Below are positions 1 through 6,946 of a stretch of DNA of 11,018 nucleotides, piece by piece (positions within the stretch are counted from its first letter, which is position 1; each line of letters begins with the position of its first letter). This stretch comes from Opitutaceae bacterium. GTDB lineage: Bacteria > Verrucomicrobiota > Verrucomicrobiia > Opitutales > Opitutaceae. A program made the translations under genes and the position numbers. The stretch is taken from assembly GCA_025352845.1 (NCBI GenBank), contig JANXSC010000022.1:1-11018 (forward strand), in the 5' to 3' direction. The notes beneath the pieces are model-generated. The model did not search any database, was not told the origin of the DNA, and worked only from the letters and a program-made list of their open reading frames with translations.

Positions 1-2
1 CC

Positions 3-1226
3 TGCGATCTCCGCGCGGATGTGGCGGCCGACGGCCGCATCGCCTTTAGCGCGCCGCTCGTGATCGAGCGTGACGGCCGCAAATCCGATCTCGTCGTCAA
101 CGGCTCGATCGAACCGGAGCGGGAAAAATCCCGTGGCCTCGACGCCCAGATTACGGGAACCAGCCTGGTGCTGGATGACGGCGTGATTTTCGCCGCGGCC
201 TTTGTTTCGCCGCCGGGCGACCGCAAAGCCGCGCCGAGCCCGCCGGCGGCGCCGCCTTGGGCGGGACTGCACGGCTCCGTTTCCCTGCGCCTAGACAACC
301 TGATTTATTCGGATTCGTTGCGCGCGACGCAGGTGCGCGGCAAACTGCGACTCGACGCGGGCATGGTGAAACTCGAGGGCCTGCAGGCCGGCCTCGGATC
401 CGGCGGGCGCGCGAACCTGAAGGGTGCGCTCACCTTCGATGCGGCGGCCCCGCAGATCTACACCGCCCAGGTCGATGTGGCCGTGAAAGAATTCGATCCG
501 AGCCCGCTGTGGCGGCTGCTCAACCGGGATCAACCCGCGATTATCGAGGGCAAGTTCGACGCCCGGAGCAAACTCTCCGCCGCCGCCCCTCGGCTCGCGT
601 TGCTGGGCGACACTGCGACTGGTGAGCTGCAAATCACCAGTCGCGGCGGCCAGTTTCGCGGGTTCCCCGTGGCCGTGAGCACGACGGTGGAAAGCCCGGG
701 TCGGATCGCGACCATACTCGCCTCCGCGGGCAGCGTGTTCGGCGGCCGGGCACTCAAAAAGGATCCCGCCGAGATCGCGAGTCGCGCCGAAGCGGTGGGC
801 GAGCTGGTCCGCGGCTGGAACCCAATCGCCTACGATCAACTGAGTGTGGTGATGACGCGCGATGGCGCCGCCAACACAGTGTTGAAAGATTTCACGCTGA
901 TTTCGCCGGAGCTGCGCCTCGCGGGATCCGGCGCGACGAGGCATGGTCCGGGCCGACGGCTGCTCGATGAGATGTTGACTATGGAGTTCAAGCTGCGCGC
1001 CCGCGGCCGGCAGGGTGAACTGTTGAAATACCTCGGCGTGCTCGAAACTGAGCCCGACGAACTCGGTTATGCGGGCTGCACGATGCCGCTGCGCGTGACC
1101 GGCACGCTTGCGCAACCCGATCCGACCGAGCTCAACACCAAGCTCGCCGCCCTCGCCCTGGAAAAGGGCGGCCTCGTCGATCGGGCGGCGGAGCTCTTCA
1201 ACAAACTGCGCGGCGCGGCGAAGTAG
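3..1226 (+). CDS. AsmA-like envelope protein, C-terminal part (5' end outside window)
   Basis: The reading frame is open from the first complete codon at position 3. The GTG at 21 is therefore only an internal possibility, and the gene almost certainly starts upstream of the window. The visible 400 or so residues are rich in alternating hydrophobic/polar segments ending in glycine (for example LRLDAGMVKLEGLQAGLGSG and MPLRVTGTLAQPDP), the repetitive beta-strand pattern of AsmA/YhdP-type C-terminal regions. The last 25 residues form an amphipathic helix (KGGLVDRAAELFNKLRG). AsmA family proteins are large, inner-membrane-anchored and envelope-spanning, and are linked to outer-membrane assembly or lipid transport. 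The anchor would lie in the missing N-terminus. The family call comes from overall pattern, not from a catalytic motif. The gene ends 178 bp before the transporter operon and is separated from it by a palindromic element. Confidence 0.6.
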   Translation, partial: CDLRADVAADGRIAFSAPLVIERDGRKSDLVVNGSIEPEREKSRGLDAQITGTSLVLDDGVIFAAAFVSPPGDRKAAPSPPAAPPWAGLHGSVSLRLDNLIYSDSLRATQVRGKLRLDAGMVKLEGLQAGLGSGGRANLKGALTFDAAAPQIYTAQVDVAVKEFDPSPLWRLLNRDQPAIIEGKFDARSKLSAAAPRLALLGDTATGELQITSRGGQFRGFPVAVSTTVESPGRIATILASAGSVFGGRALKKDPAEIASRAEAVGELVRGWNPIAYDQLSVVMTRDGAANTVLKDFTLISPELRLAGSGATRHGPGRRLLDEMLTMEFKLRARGRQGELLKYLGVLETEPDELGYAGCTMPLRVTGTLAQPDPTELNTKLAALALEKGGLVDRAAELFNKLRGAAK

Positions 1227-1404
1227 CCAGTATCGCGCGACGCTTTGGATTTTTGTAGGGCCGCCGCTCGTCGGCGCGCCGCGCTCACGACACGGACACG
1301 AGGGGCGGCCCTACCTCGATTGCGTCGCGCCTGAGCATGAGTTCGCCATGCGCGTGTGCGATCTTGCGGTGTGCGGGGGTGGTGTCACAGGTTCATGCCG
1401 CAAC
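1227..1404. other. Intergenic region upstream of the transporter operon
   Basis: This 178-bp gap separates the AsmA-like gene from the first permease. It contains the palindrome at 1255-1314. In the remaining 90 bp before the permease start I see no convincing -35/-10 pair and no Shine-Dalgarno sequence. A promoter for the downstream operon is expected here by position only. The frame of the permease stays open backwards to 1108, but the extra residues are low-complexity translation of the palindrome and of the AsmA gene, so that extension is not coding. Confidence 0.5.
1255..1314. repeat. REP-like intergenic inverted repeat
   Basis: The left arm GTAGGGCCGCCGCTCGT (1255-1271) and the right arm ACGAGGGGCGGCCCTAC (1298-1314) are reverse complements over 17 bases with one mismatch. 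The 26-base interior opens with a perfect palindrome, CGGCGCGCCG (1272-1281). No T tract follows the stem on either strand: the left flank is TTTTT on plus, which reads as A's on minus. A Rho-independent terminator is therefore unlikely. The design resembles REP/REPIN elements moved by REP-associated tyrosine transposases, and it sits between two genes as those usually do. No second copy was seen in this window, so its repetitive nature is inferred. Confidence 0.6.
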
Positions 1405-2193
1405 ATGTCGCTCTCGTCGCCGAGTGTTTTTCGCACGGTCCTTCGCTCGTGGACGGCGGCGGTGCTCGTGTTCCTCTATCTGCCGATCCTCGTGCTCGTG
1501 GCCTACTCGTTCAACGCCTCGCGGCTGAACATCCGCTGGGTAGGGTTCACTTGGAAATGGTATGGCGAGCTGTGGTCGCACGCACCGCTGATGGAGGCGG
1601 CGAAGAACAGTGTGATCATCGCGGCGATTACGACGGTGCTTTCCGTCGTGCTCGGCACGCTCGGCGCATGGCTGCTGCACCGCCACCGGTTTCGCGGCGC
1701 CGCCGCGATCCGCGTGCTCGTGGGCGTGCCCATCATGATGCCGGAGATTATCATGGGCGTGAGCCTGCTGGTGCTGTTCTCCGCCCTGGCGGTGCCGCTG
1801 GGTTTCACGACCGTGATCATCGCGCACGTGACGTTTTGTTTTCCCTTCGTGCTGCTCGCGGTGCGCGCGCGGCTCGCGGGCCTCGATCCTGCGCTGGAGG
1901 AGGCCGCGCTCGATCTGGGGGCGACGCCGCTGCGCGCGTTCTGGCTCGTGATCGTGCCGGCGCTGCGGCCGGGCATCGTGGCCGGCGCGTTGCTGGCATT
2001 CACCCTGTCGCTGGACGAGGTGATCGTGACGTATTTCACCGCCAGCCCCGGCAGTGCCACGCTTCCGCTGCGAATTTTCGGCATGGCCAAGGTCGGGCTC
2101 AACCCGATGCTCAACGCCCTCTCCGCGATCTTCGTCGTCGCGACGATCGCGATCGTGATTTTCTCCGAGCGTCTCAAGCGATTCAGCCGATAG
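1405..2193 (+). CDS. potC: Polyamine-type ABC transporter permease (PotC-like)
   Basis: This 262-residue inner-membrane permease has the size of E. coli PotC. The ATG at 1405 (MSLSSPSVFRT) is chosen because a short cytoplasmic tail then leads directly into the first membrane segment at about residues 16-36 (AAVLVFLYLPILVLVAYSF). Several further hydrophobic segments follow. The cytoplasmic EAA loop that docks on the ATPase starts at residue 165 (EEAALDLGATPLRAFW, then VPALRPGI). The second half carries the SLDEVIVTYF segment typical of PotC/PotI-type permeases. It is the first gene of the operon and sits 8 bp before the binding-protein gene. No clear ribosome binding site precedes it. Exact substrate (spermidine, putrescine or a related cation) cannot be read from the permease alone. 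Orthology to PotC rather than PotI is the less certain part. Confidence 0.88.
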   Translation: MSLSSPSVFRTVLRSWTAAVLVFLYLPILVLVAYSFNASRLNIRWVGFTWKWYGELWSHAPLMEAAKNSVIIAAITTVLSVVLGTLGAWLLHRHRFRGAAAIRVLVGVPIMMPEIIMGVSLLVLFSALAVPLGFTTVIIAHVTFCFPFVLLAVRARLAGLDPALEEAALDLGATPLRAFWLVIVPALRPGIVAGALLAFTLSLDEVIVTYFTASPGSATLPLRIFGMAKVGLNPMLNALSAIFVVATIAIVIFSERLKRFSR

Positions 2194-2201
2194 ATTTTTC
2201 C

Positions 2202-3221
2202 ATGAACCCATTTCGTCTTCTCGCCCTGACGTGCGCGCTGTTGGCGGCTCCGGCCGCTCGCTGCGCCGAACAACTCAATCTCTTCGCCTGGTCGGAATAC
2301 GTCCCGCAAAAGGTGATCGCGGGCTTCACGAAGGAGACGGGTATCAGGGTGAACTACGAGACCTATGCCTCGGGTGAGGAGATGCTCTCAAAGCTGCTCA
2401 TCGGCGGCGCGGCCTACGATCTGGTGCAGCCGCCCGACTACATCGCGGAGGCGATGATCAAAAACAAACTGCTCCGTCCGCTCGACCGTTCGAAGTTGAA
2501 GAATCTCGGCAACCTCGCGCCGGAATTTCTCGGCCTGCCGCACGATCCGGAGCAGAAATTCACCGTGCCCTATCTCACCGGCACCGTCGGCATCGTCGTC
2601 AACACGGAGAAGGTGAAGGAGCCCATCCGCGGCTACCGCGATGTGTTCCAACCGAAGTTCAAGAACCGCATCGTGGTCGTGAACGATAACCGCGAGATCG
2701 TGAGCTGGGCGCTCGTCACGCTCGGGCTCGATCAGAACGCCCTCACGCCGGCCAACCTCGCCACGGTCCGCCCGCTCGTGGCCGAGTGGATCAAGCTCGT
2801 GAAGGTCTTCGACTCGGACAGCCCGAAGACGCCGCTGCTGAACGGTGATGTGGATCTCGGCGTCGTGTGGAGCGGCGAGGCGGCACGGCTGATTCAGGAG
2901 AACAAAAAATTTTCCTACGTGCTGCCGGCCGAGGGCGCACACCCGTATGTGGACCTGCTGGCGATTCCGACGACGGCGAAGAATGTGGCCGCAGCCCACC
3001 GGTTCCTCGACTACGTTCTGCGCGCCGACGTGAGCAAACTGATCTCGGATGAGTTTCCCTACACGAATCCGAACGCCGCTGCGCGCAAGCTGCTCTCGCC
3101 GGAGCAGCGCGCGAATCCGGCGAGCTACCCGCAGCTGGAAAAATTCAACACGTTTCGCGATATCGGCAAAGCCGCAGCCGGCGTGGACAAGCTTGTGACC
3201 GATTTGAAGAGCGCGAAGTGA
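2202..3221 (+). CDS. potD: Periplasmic polyamine-binding protein (PotD/PotF-like)
   Basis: This 339-residue secreted solute-binding protein would capture polyamine for the importer. Residues 1-22 form a Sec signal peptide (MNPFRLLALTCALLAAPAARCA). The Cys at 21 is not in a good lipobox (AARC), so a soluble protein is more likely than a lipoprotein. Aligned from memory to E. coli PotD, ligand-site residues are retained: W30 and Y33 (FAWSEY), Y80, D162 and E165 (NDNRE), W223 (GVVWSG) and D251. The PotD Trp next to that Asp is Tyr here (Y249). The acidic trio that grips amino groups is present, which supports a polyamine rather than another ligand. The C-terminal NPNAARKLLSPE-like stretch is also family-typical. 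The start at 2202 gives the signal peptide. The frame is open far upstream, but that part lies inside the permease gene and is not coding. The last codons overlap the next gene by 4 bases (GTGA). Confidence 0.9.
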   Translation: MNPFRLLALTCALLAAPAARCAEQLNLFAWSEYVPQKVIAGFTKETGIRVNYETYASGEEMLSKLLIGGAAYDLVQPPDYIAEAMIKNKLLRPLDRSKLKNLGNLAPEFLGLPHDPEQKFTVPYLTGTVGIVVNTEKVKEPIRGYRDVFQPKFKNRIVVVNDNREIVSWALVTLGLDQNALTPANLATVRPLVAEWIKLVKVFDSDSPKTPLLNGDVDLGVVWSGEAARLIQENKKFSYVLPAEGAHPYVDLLAIPTTAKNVAAAHRFLDYVLRADVSKLISDEFPYTNPNAAARKLLSPEQRANPASYPQLEKFNTFRDIGKAAAGVDKLVTDLKSAK

Positions 3222-4090
3222 GAGCCGCGGATACCAGTGCGCAGCGGCGACCGGGCTGGGCGGCGTGGCTGCTGCTCACGCCGCTGCTGGTGTGGTTGCT
3301 GGCATTTGTCGTCGCACCCGCGGCGATTCTTGTCGCCTACAGTTTCGCGGAGCGCGACGAACTCGGGCGGGTGGGGTTCGGATTCTCACTGGAGAACTAC
3401 GGCCGCATCGCCGACGCGACCTACGTCGCGGTGTTCGCCCGCTCCGTCGGCTACGCGGCGATCACGACGGCGATTTGCGCCGTGCTCGGTTATCCGGTGG
3501 CGTGGTGCCTCGCGCGCGCGTCGGAAAACTGGCGGCACCGGCTGCTGCTACTCGTGATGATTCCGTTTTGGACGAGCTTCCTCATCCGCACCTACGCCTG
3601 GATCACGATTTTGAAATCTGAGGGCCTGCTCAACGGCCTCCTCCTTTGGCTGCACGCCATCGCGACGCCGCTGGAGCTGCTCTACACGCCGACGGCGGTG
3701 ATCGTCGGCCTGGTTTACGCCTACCTGCCGTTCATGATTCTGCCGATCTACGGCAGCGCGGAGAAACTCGATCCGGCGTTGATCGAGGCGGCGCACGATC
3801 TGGGCTGCGGACCGTGGCGGACGTTTGCGCAGATCGTGGTGCCGCTCACGCTGCCGGGATTCTACGCGGGCGTGCTGATGGTGTTCGTGCCCGCCATCGG
3901 GATGTTTGCGATTACGGACCTGATGGGCGGCGCGCGCGTGCCGATGATCGGCAATGTGATTCAGGATCAGTTTGTGGGGCAGGCGCGCGACAAGCCGTTT
4001 GGCGCGGCGCTCGCGGTGGTTTTTATGCTGCTGTTCGTCGCGGTCTATTGGCTGCTGCAACGCCGGGCGGCGGAACGGGAACCCGCATGA
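3218..4090 (+). CDS. potB: Polyamine-type ABC transporter permease (PotB-like)
   Basis: This is a 290-residue membrane permease, the second half of the translocation pore. The GTG at 3218 overlaps the potD stop as GTGA, suggesting translational coupling. It gives a short basic tail (RAADTSAQRRPG) before the first membrane segment at about residues 15-40 (AAWLLLTPLLVWLLAFVVAPAAILVAYSF). The motif WTSFLIRTYAWITIL, close to the PotB/PotH consensus, lies near residue 115. The EAA loop begins at E190 (EAAHDLGCGPWRTFAQIVVPLTLPG). The loop after it (ITDLMGGARVPMIGNVIQDQF) is very typical of PotB/PotH. The C-terminus is basic and cytoplasmic. It ends in an ATGA overlap with the ATPase gene. Confidence 0.9.
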   Translation: MRAADTSAQRRPGWAAWLLLTPLLVWLLAFVVAPAAILVAYSFAERDELGRVGFGFSLENYGRIADATYVAVFARSVGYAAITTAICAVLGYPVAWCLARASENWRHRLLLLVMIPFWTSFLIRTYAWITILKSEGLLNGLLLWLHAIATPLELLYTPTAVIVGLVYAYLPFMILPIYGSAEKLDPALIEAAHDLGCGPWRTFAQIVVPLTLPGFYAGVLMVFVPAIGMFAITDLMGGARVPMIGNVIQDQFVGQARDKPFGAALAVVFMLLFVAVYWLLQRRAAEREPA

Positions 4091-5199
4091 GTGCGCCATC
4101 GCCCGCGGTGGAATTGCGCCACGTGTCCAAGCGCTTCGGCGCGGTCGCGGCAGTCGAGGGCGTGAGCCTCGCGGTGCGCGCGGGAGAATTTCTCACACTG
4201 CTCGGGCCGTCGGGCTGCGGGAAGACGACGCTGCTGCGGATGATCGCCGGTTTTGAAATCCCGGATGCGGGCGCCGTCCTGCTCGGTGGCGCGGATGTCA
4301 CGGCGCTGCCACCGCACCGGCGCGACGTGAACCAAGTTTTCCAGAGCTACGCGCTCTTCCCGCACCTGAATGTGCGCGAGAATATCGCCTTCGGCCTGCG
4401 GATGCAGCGCCGAGCAGCGAAAGAAATTGCCGCCCGCGTCGGTGAGATGGTCGCGCTCGTGGCGCTCGAAGGCTGCGAGGAGCGCAAGCCGCATCAACTC
4501 TCGGGCGGGCAGCGGCAGCGTGTCGCGCTGGCGCGCGCTCTGGCACCGCGCCCGGCGGTGCTGCTGCTGGATGAGCCGCTCTCCGCGCTCGACGCGCGCC
4601 TGCGGCAAACCATGCAACTGGAGTTGAAACGGCTCCAACGGCAGGTCGGCACGACCTTCGTCTTTGTCACTCACGATCAGGAGGAGGCGCTGACGATCAG
4701 CGATCGCATCGCGTTGGTGAACCGCGGGCGCATCGAGCAGATCGGAACGACACAGGAGATATACCACAAGCCGGCAACGGCGTTTGCGGCGGAGTTTATC
4801 GGCCAGGCCAACGTGATGGAGGCGGAGTGGGTGGGGAATGAGCCGGGTTTCGCACGGCTTCGTGTCGCCGGGATCGAGCTGCGTGTCGCAGCCGAGGCGT
4901 GGCCCGCTGGAGTGACGAGAGCCCGCGTTTCGATCCGGCCGGAGAAGATTCATCTCGGCAAAACGCGGCCCCTGGGAGGAAGTGGGTTTGAGGTGCGGGT
5001 GGACGAAGAAATTTTCAAGGGGGCCACCGATCGGTTTGGATTGGTGACGGCGAGCGGAGCGCGGCTGATCGCAATGGTGGCCAACGAGAGCGCGCTGCGG
5101 GAGGCGATCCATGCCGGCGACCGCGTGTGGTGCGCGGTGCACGCGGACGACATCGTGGTGCTGCGTGAAAGCGGAAACGAGCGTGGACAACCCGCATGA
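4087..5199 (+). CDS. potA: Polyamine-type ABC transporter ATP-binding protein (PotA-like)
   Basis: This 370-residue ATPase energises the importer. All ABC motifs are intact: Walker A GPSGCGKTT at residues 40-48, Q-loop Q86 (VFQSYALFPH), signature LSGGQ at 138-142, Walker B VLLLDE at 158-163, D-loop SALD, and switch H196 (VTHDQ). The region from about residue 230 on matches the PotA family linker (IYHKPATAFAAEFIGQANV). A TOBE-like beta domain follows to about residue 360 and contains the RVSIRPEKI segment. Start ATG 4087 overlaps the potB stop (ATGA). The frame is open further upstream, but only as a shadow of potB. Its stop also sits in an ATGA, at 5196-5199, which opens an 8-codon mini-ORF leading to the next gene. 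A general CUT1/PotA-type importer ATPase is the only realistic alternative, and the neighbouring permeases favour PotA. Confidence 0.92.
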   Translation: MSAPSPAVELRHVSKRFGAVAAVEGVSLAVRAGEFLTLLGPSGCGKTTLLRMIAGFEIPDAGAVLLGGADVTALPPHRRDVNQVFQSYALFPHLNVRENIAFGLRMQRRAAKEIAARVGEMVALVALEGCEERKPHQLSGGQRQRVALARALAPRPAVLLLDEPLSALDARLRQTMQLELKRLQRQVGTTFVFVTHDQEEALTISDRIALVNRGRIEQIGTTQEIYHKPATAFAAEFIGQANVMEAEWVGNEPGFARLRVAGIELRVAAEAWPAGVTRARVSIRPEKIHLGKTRPLGGSGFEVRVDEEIFKGATDRFGLVTASGARLIAMVANESALREAIHAGDRVWCAVHADDIVVLRESGNERGQPA

Positions 5200-5222
5200 C
5201 GGCACGCAGCGTGGCACCGTGA
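5196..5222 (+). other. Possible 8-codon coupling mini-ORF between potA and the ATPase gene
   Basis: The ATG at 5196 overlaps the potA stop as ATGA and encodes MTARSVAP before a TGA at 5220-5222. That TGA overlaps the GTG at 5219 as GTGA, and GTG 5219 is the preferred start of the next gene. The same kind of 4-base overlap joins potD-potB, potB-potA and the ATPase-TOPRIM pair. This could be a relay that hands ribosomes from potA to the ATPase gene across a 19-bp gap lacking a Shine-Dalgarno sequence. It may also be chance, since it is only 27 bases long. Confidence 0.25.
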
Positions 5223-6208
5223 TCGAGTCGATTGCGTTTCGGAATTTCAAGGCGCTGCGCAACACGCACGTGGCGCTCACGCCGTTCAACCTCGTGATCG
5301 GGCCCAACGGGAGCGGGAAGACGAGCCTCATGGAGGCGATGCAACGGCTGCGCACGCTCTCCAAACTGCCGCTCAGCGATGAGGCGTCCGGCGCACAGCA
5401 GGCGGGTGGCCCGGAGATAGAGTTTCGGTTCGCCGCGCCGCACGAGGGGATCGTCGCACGGATGGGCTGCGTGTCGGACGTGCAGTGCGACACGCTGCGG
5501 ATCGAACCGGCCGCCGCGCCGGGCTGGCCGGCGCTCTGCGCCGACATTGGCACCATCCGCAGCTACGTGCTGGACCATCGCACGATGGCTGGCGCTTCGA
5601 TGCGCGCTGACGGCGCCACGCTGCACGGCGACGGCGGCAATCTTGCGGCCGTGCTCTTTCAACTGCGGACAAATGCGCCCGCGGCGTTTGCCGCACTCAC
5701 GACCGATCTGCTGAGGATAATGCCGGAGTTTCGTGCGCTTGAGCTGACCGAAACGGGCGATGAGCACGTGGGCCTGGCGCTGCGACTGACGGAAGACGGC
5801 TTGGTGCCGGCGGAGGGATTGTCGCAGGGCATCCTCTGTCTGCTCGGGGTGCTGGCGCTGGCCTTCGACCCGGACCCGCCGCGCGTGCTGTGCATCGAGG
5901 AGCCGGATCGCGGGATTCACCCGCGGATGCTGCGCGAGATTCGCGATGCGCTTTACCGGCTGAGCTACCCCGAGGCGTCGGGCTCGAAGCGGCGCGCCGT
6001 GCAGATCGTGACCACCACGCATTCGCCGTATTTCATCGATCTGTTTCGCGAGCATCCGGAGGAAATCGTCATCTCGCAGAAGAAAGGGCGCGCCGCCGTG
6101 TTTGAGCGGCTGTCGGATCGCGGTGACTTGAAGGAGTTGTTGAGCGAGGGGTCGCTCGGCGACATGTGGTTCAGCGGCATCCTCGGCGGTGTGCCGGAAG
6201 AGCGATGA
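5219..6208 (+). CDS. RecF/OLD-like ABC-type ATPase, first half of a putative ATPase-TOPRIM pair
   Basis: This is a 329-residue soluble ATPase from the GTG at 5219 (MIESIAFRNFKAL), the classic N-terminus of RecF/OLD/SMC-like AAA proteins. A GTG at 5183 would add 12 residues and overlap potA; it is less likely. Motifs: Walker A GPNGSGKTS at residues 28-36, a DGGNLAAVL segment at 138-146 common in AAA_21/COG4637-type ATPases, an ABC-signature-like LSQG at 201-204, Walker B/catalytic VLCIEEPDRGIHP at 223-235 with E228, and switch H268 (TTTHSPYF). There is no long coiled coil and no zinc hook, so it is a compact one-lobe-plus-lid ATPase. No TOPRIM or nuclease domain is fused to it. The next gene overlaps it by 4 bases and encodes a TOPRIM-like protein. 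The pair may be a two-component nuclease system. It lies directly behind the polyamine importer, so involvement in transport cannot be excluded. Confidence 0.82.
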   Translation: MIESIAFRNFKALRNTHVALTPFNLVIGPNGSGKTSLMEAMQRLRTLSKLPLSDEASGAQQAGGPEIEFRFAAPHEGIVARMGCVSDVQCDTLRIEPAAAPGWPALCADIGTIRSYVLDHRTMAGASMRADGATLHGDGGNLAAVLFQLRTNAPAAFAALTTDLLRIMPEFRALELTETGDEHVGLALRLTEDGLVPAEGLSQGILCLLGVLALAFDPDPPRVLCIEEPDRGIHPRMLREIRDALYRLSYPEASGSKRRAVQIVTTTHSPYFIDLFREHPEEIVISQKKGRAAVFERLSDRGDLKELLSEGSLGDMWFSGILGGVPEER

Positions 6209-6849
6209 AGGTCGCGCTGTTGAGCGAATCGCTGGCCGACGAGACGGCCCTGCGCGGGCTCGTGGCGGCGGTGCTCCGGCAGTCGCCGAAATTTGTCGGC
6301 CCCGGGTATCGCGCGCGCGGCTGGCCGAACGTCGCGCAGGTCATGCCCGCCGTGCTGCGGCACCTGCATTTCAACACCGATACCGATGTGCTCGTGACCG
6401 TGGTGGATTCCGATGACTCGGTCGTGCACACGGCGGCGCATGACGCGCCGCAGTATTTTCATCCGCGCTGCCGGATGTGCCAGCTGCGCGCGGTTTACCG
6501 GCAGACGACCAAGCGCCTGCCGCCGGCGCACGGGCGCGAGCGGGTGATCCGCGCCGTCGGCGTGGCGGTGCCGGCGATCGAGGCGTGGTATCTGTGCGGT
6601 CGGGATGCGACGGTGAGCGAGGCGGCGTGGATTGCGGGGCAGGGGACGGGGCGGCAGCCGTATTCGCGCGCAGAGTTGAAGTGGCGGGTCTATGGCACGG
6701 ACCGGCCTTCGCTGGCCCACGAGATCGACTGCGCGCTCCGCGAGGTGGAGCGGCTGCGACACGATGTGCGGCGGTTGGAGTTCGATTTTCCCGGCTTCGC
6801 CGCCGTGGCGACCGATCTGCGGGCTTCCGCCCATCCAAACACGAGTTGA
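6205..6849 (+). CDS. TOPRIM-like protein (DUF4276/RloB-like), partner of the upstream ATPase
   Basis: This is a 214-residue soluble protein; its ATG at 6205 overlaps the ATPase stop (ATGA). The N-terminus VALLSESLADETALRGLV resembles the TOPRIM opening hhhhEGxxDExhh, with E8 and D12/E13. After a strand-like segment, VLVTVVDSDDS (residues 62-72) supplies the DxD motif (D68, D70). The later VPAIEAWYLCG (123-132) is like the E-x-W element seen in DUF4276/RloB-type TOPRIM proteins. Together these suggest a metal-dependent phosphoryl-transfer nuclease fold. A cluster H86-x2-C89-x2-C92 (HPRCRMCQLR) might bind zinc or be structural. I do not recognise a named family with certainty; the fold is inferred from short motifs. 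The strict adjacency to an ABC-type ATPase parallels OLD-family nucleases with ATPase and TOPRIM on separate chains. It ends the operon. Confidence 0.65.
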   Translation: MKVALLSESLADETALRGLVAAVLRQSPKFVGPGYRARGWPNVAQVMPAVLRHLHFNTDTDVLVTVVDSDDSVVHTAAHDAPQYFHPRCRMCQLRAVYRQTTKRLPPAHGRERVIRAVGVAVPAIEAWYLCGRDATVSEAAWIAGQGTGRQPYSRAELKWRVYGTDRPSLAHEIDCALREVERLRHDVRRLEFDFPGFAAVATDLRASAHPNTS

Positions 6850-6905
6850 AATGGCGGCGAATGGGCAGCGTCTTTGCTACCCAGAGATGATTCGGCGGAA
6901 ATGCT

Positions 6906-6935
6906 TTGAACCGACGCGGTCTTTGCCGGCATAAA
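6906..6935 (+). promoter_or_regulatory. Weak sigma70-like promoter before the acyltransferase/ligase gene
   Basis: In the 97-bp gap after the TOPRIM gene there is TTGAAC (6906-6911, 4 of 6 consensus) and CATAAA (6930-6935, 4 of 6) with an 18-bp spacer. The expected transcription start falls near 6942, only about 5 bases before the ATG at 6947, which would make the mRNA almost leaderless. The AT-rich stretch ATAAATTTTT is the only one in this gap. The matches are modest, so this is a suggestion only. Confidence 0.3.
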
Positions 6936-6946
6936 TTTTTCACCCC

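Noticed and set aside
1255..1320. Palindrome as a Rho-independent terminator
   Set aside because: No run of T's follows the stem in the plus direction. On minus the flanking run reads as A's.
1108..1404. Upstream extension of the potC frame
   Set aside because: It translates the end of the AsmA-like gene and the palindrome into low-complexity sequence. ATG 1405 gives the usual PotC length.
1356..2201. Upstream extension of the potD frame (about 280 extra residues)
   Set aside because: It runs within the potC gene in another frame, is Arg/Ala-rich without motifs, and would bury the signal peptide that begins at 2202.
3646..4086. Upstream extension of the potA frame
   Set aside because: It overlaps potB in another frame. 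The ABC domain starts normally just after ATG 4087, which also forms the ATGA overlap.
4045..5556. 503-residue open frame on the minus strand
   Set aside because: It lies opposite potA and the start of the ATPase gene. Composition is Arg/His-rich and low in recognisable structure, so it is a shadow.
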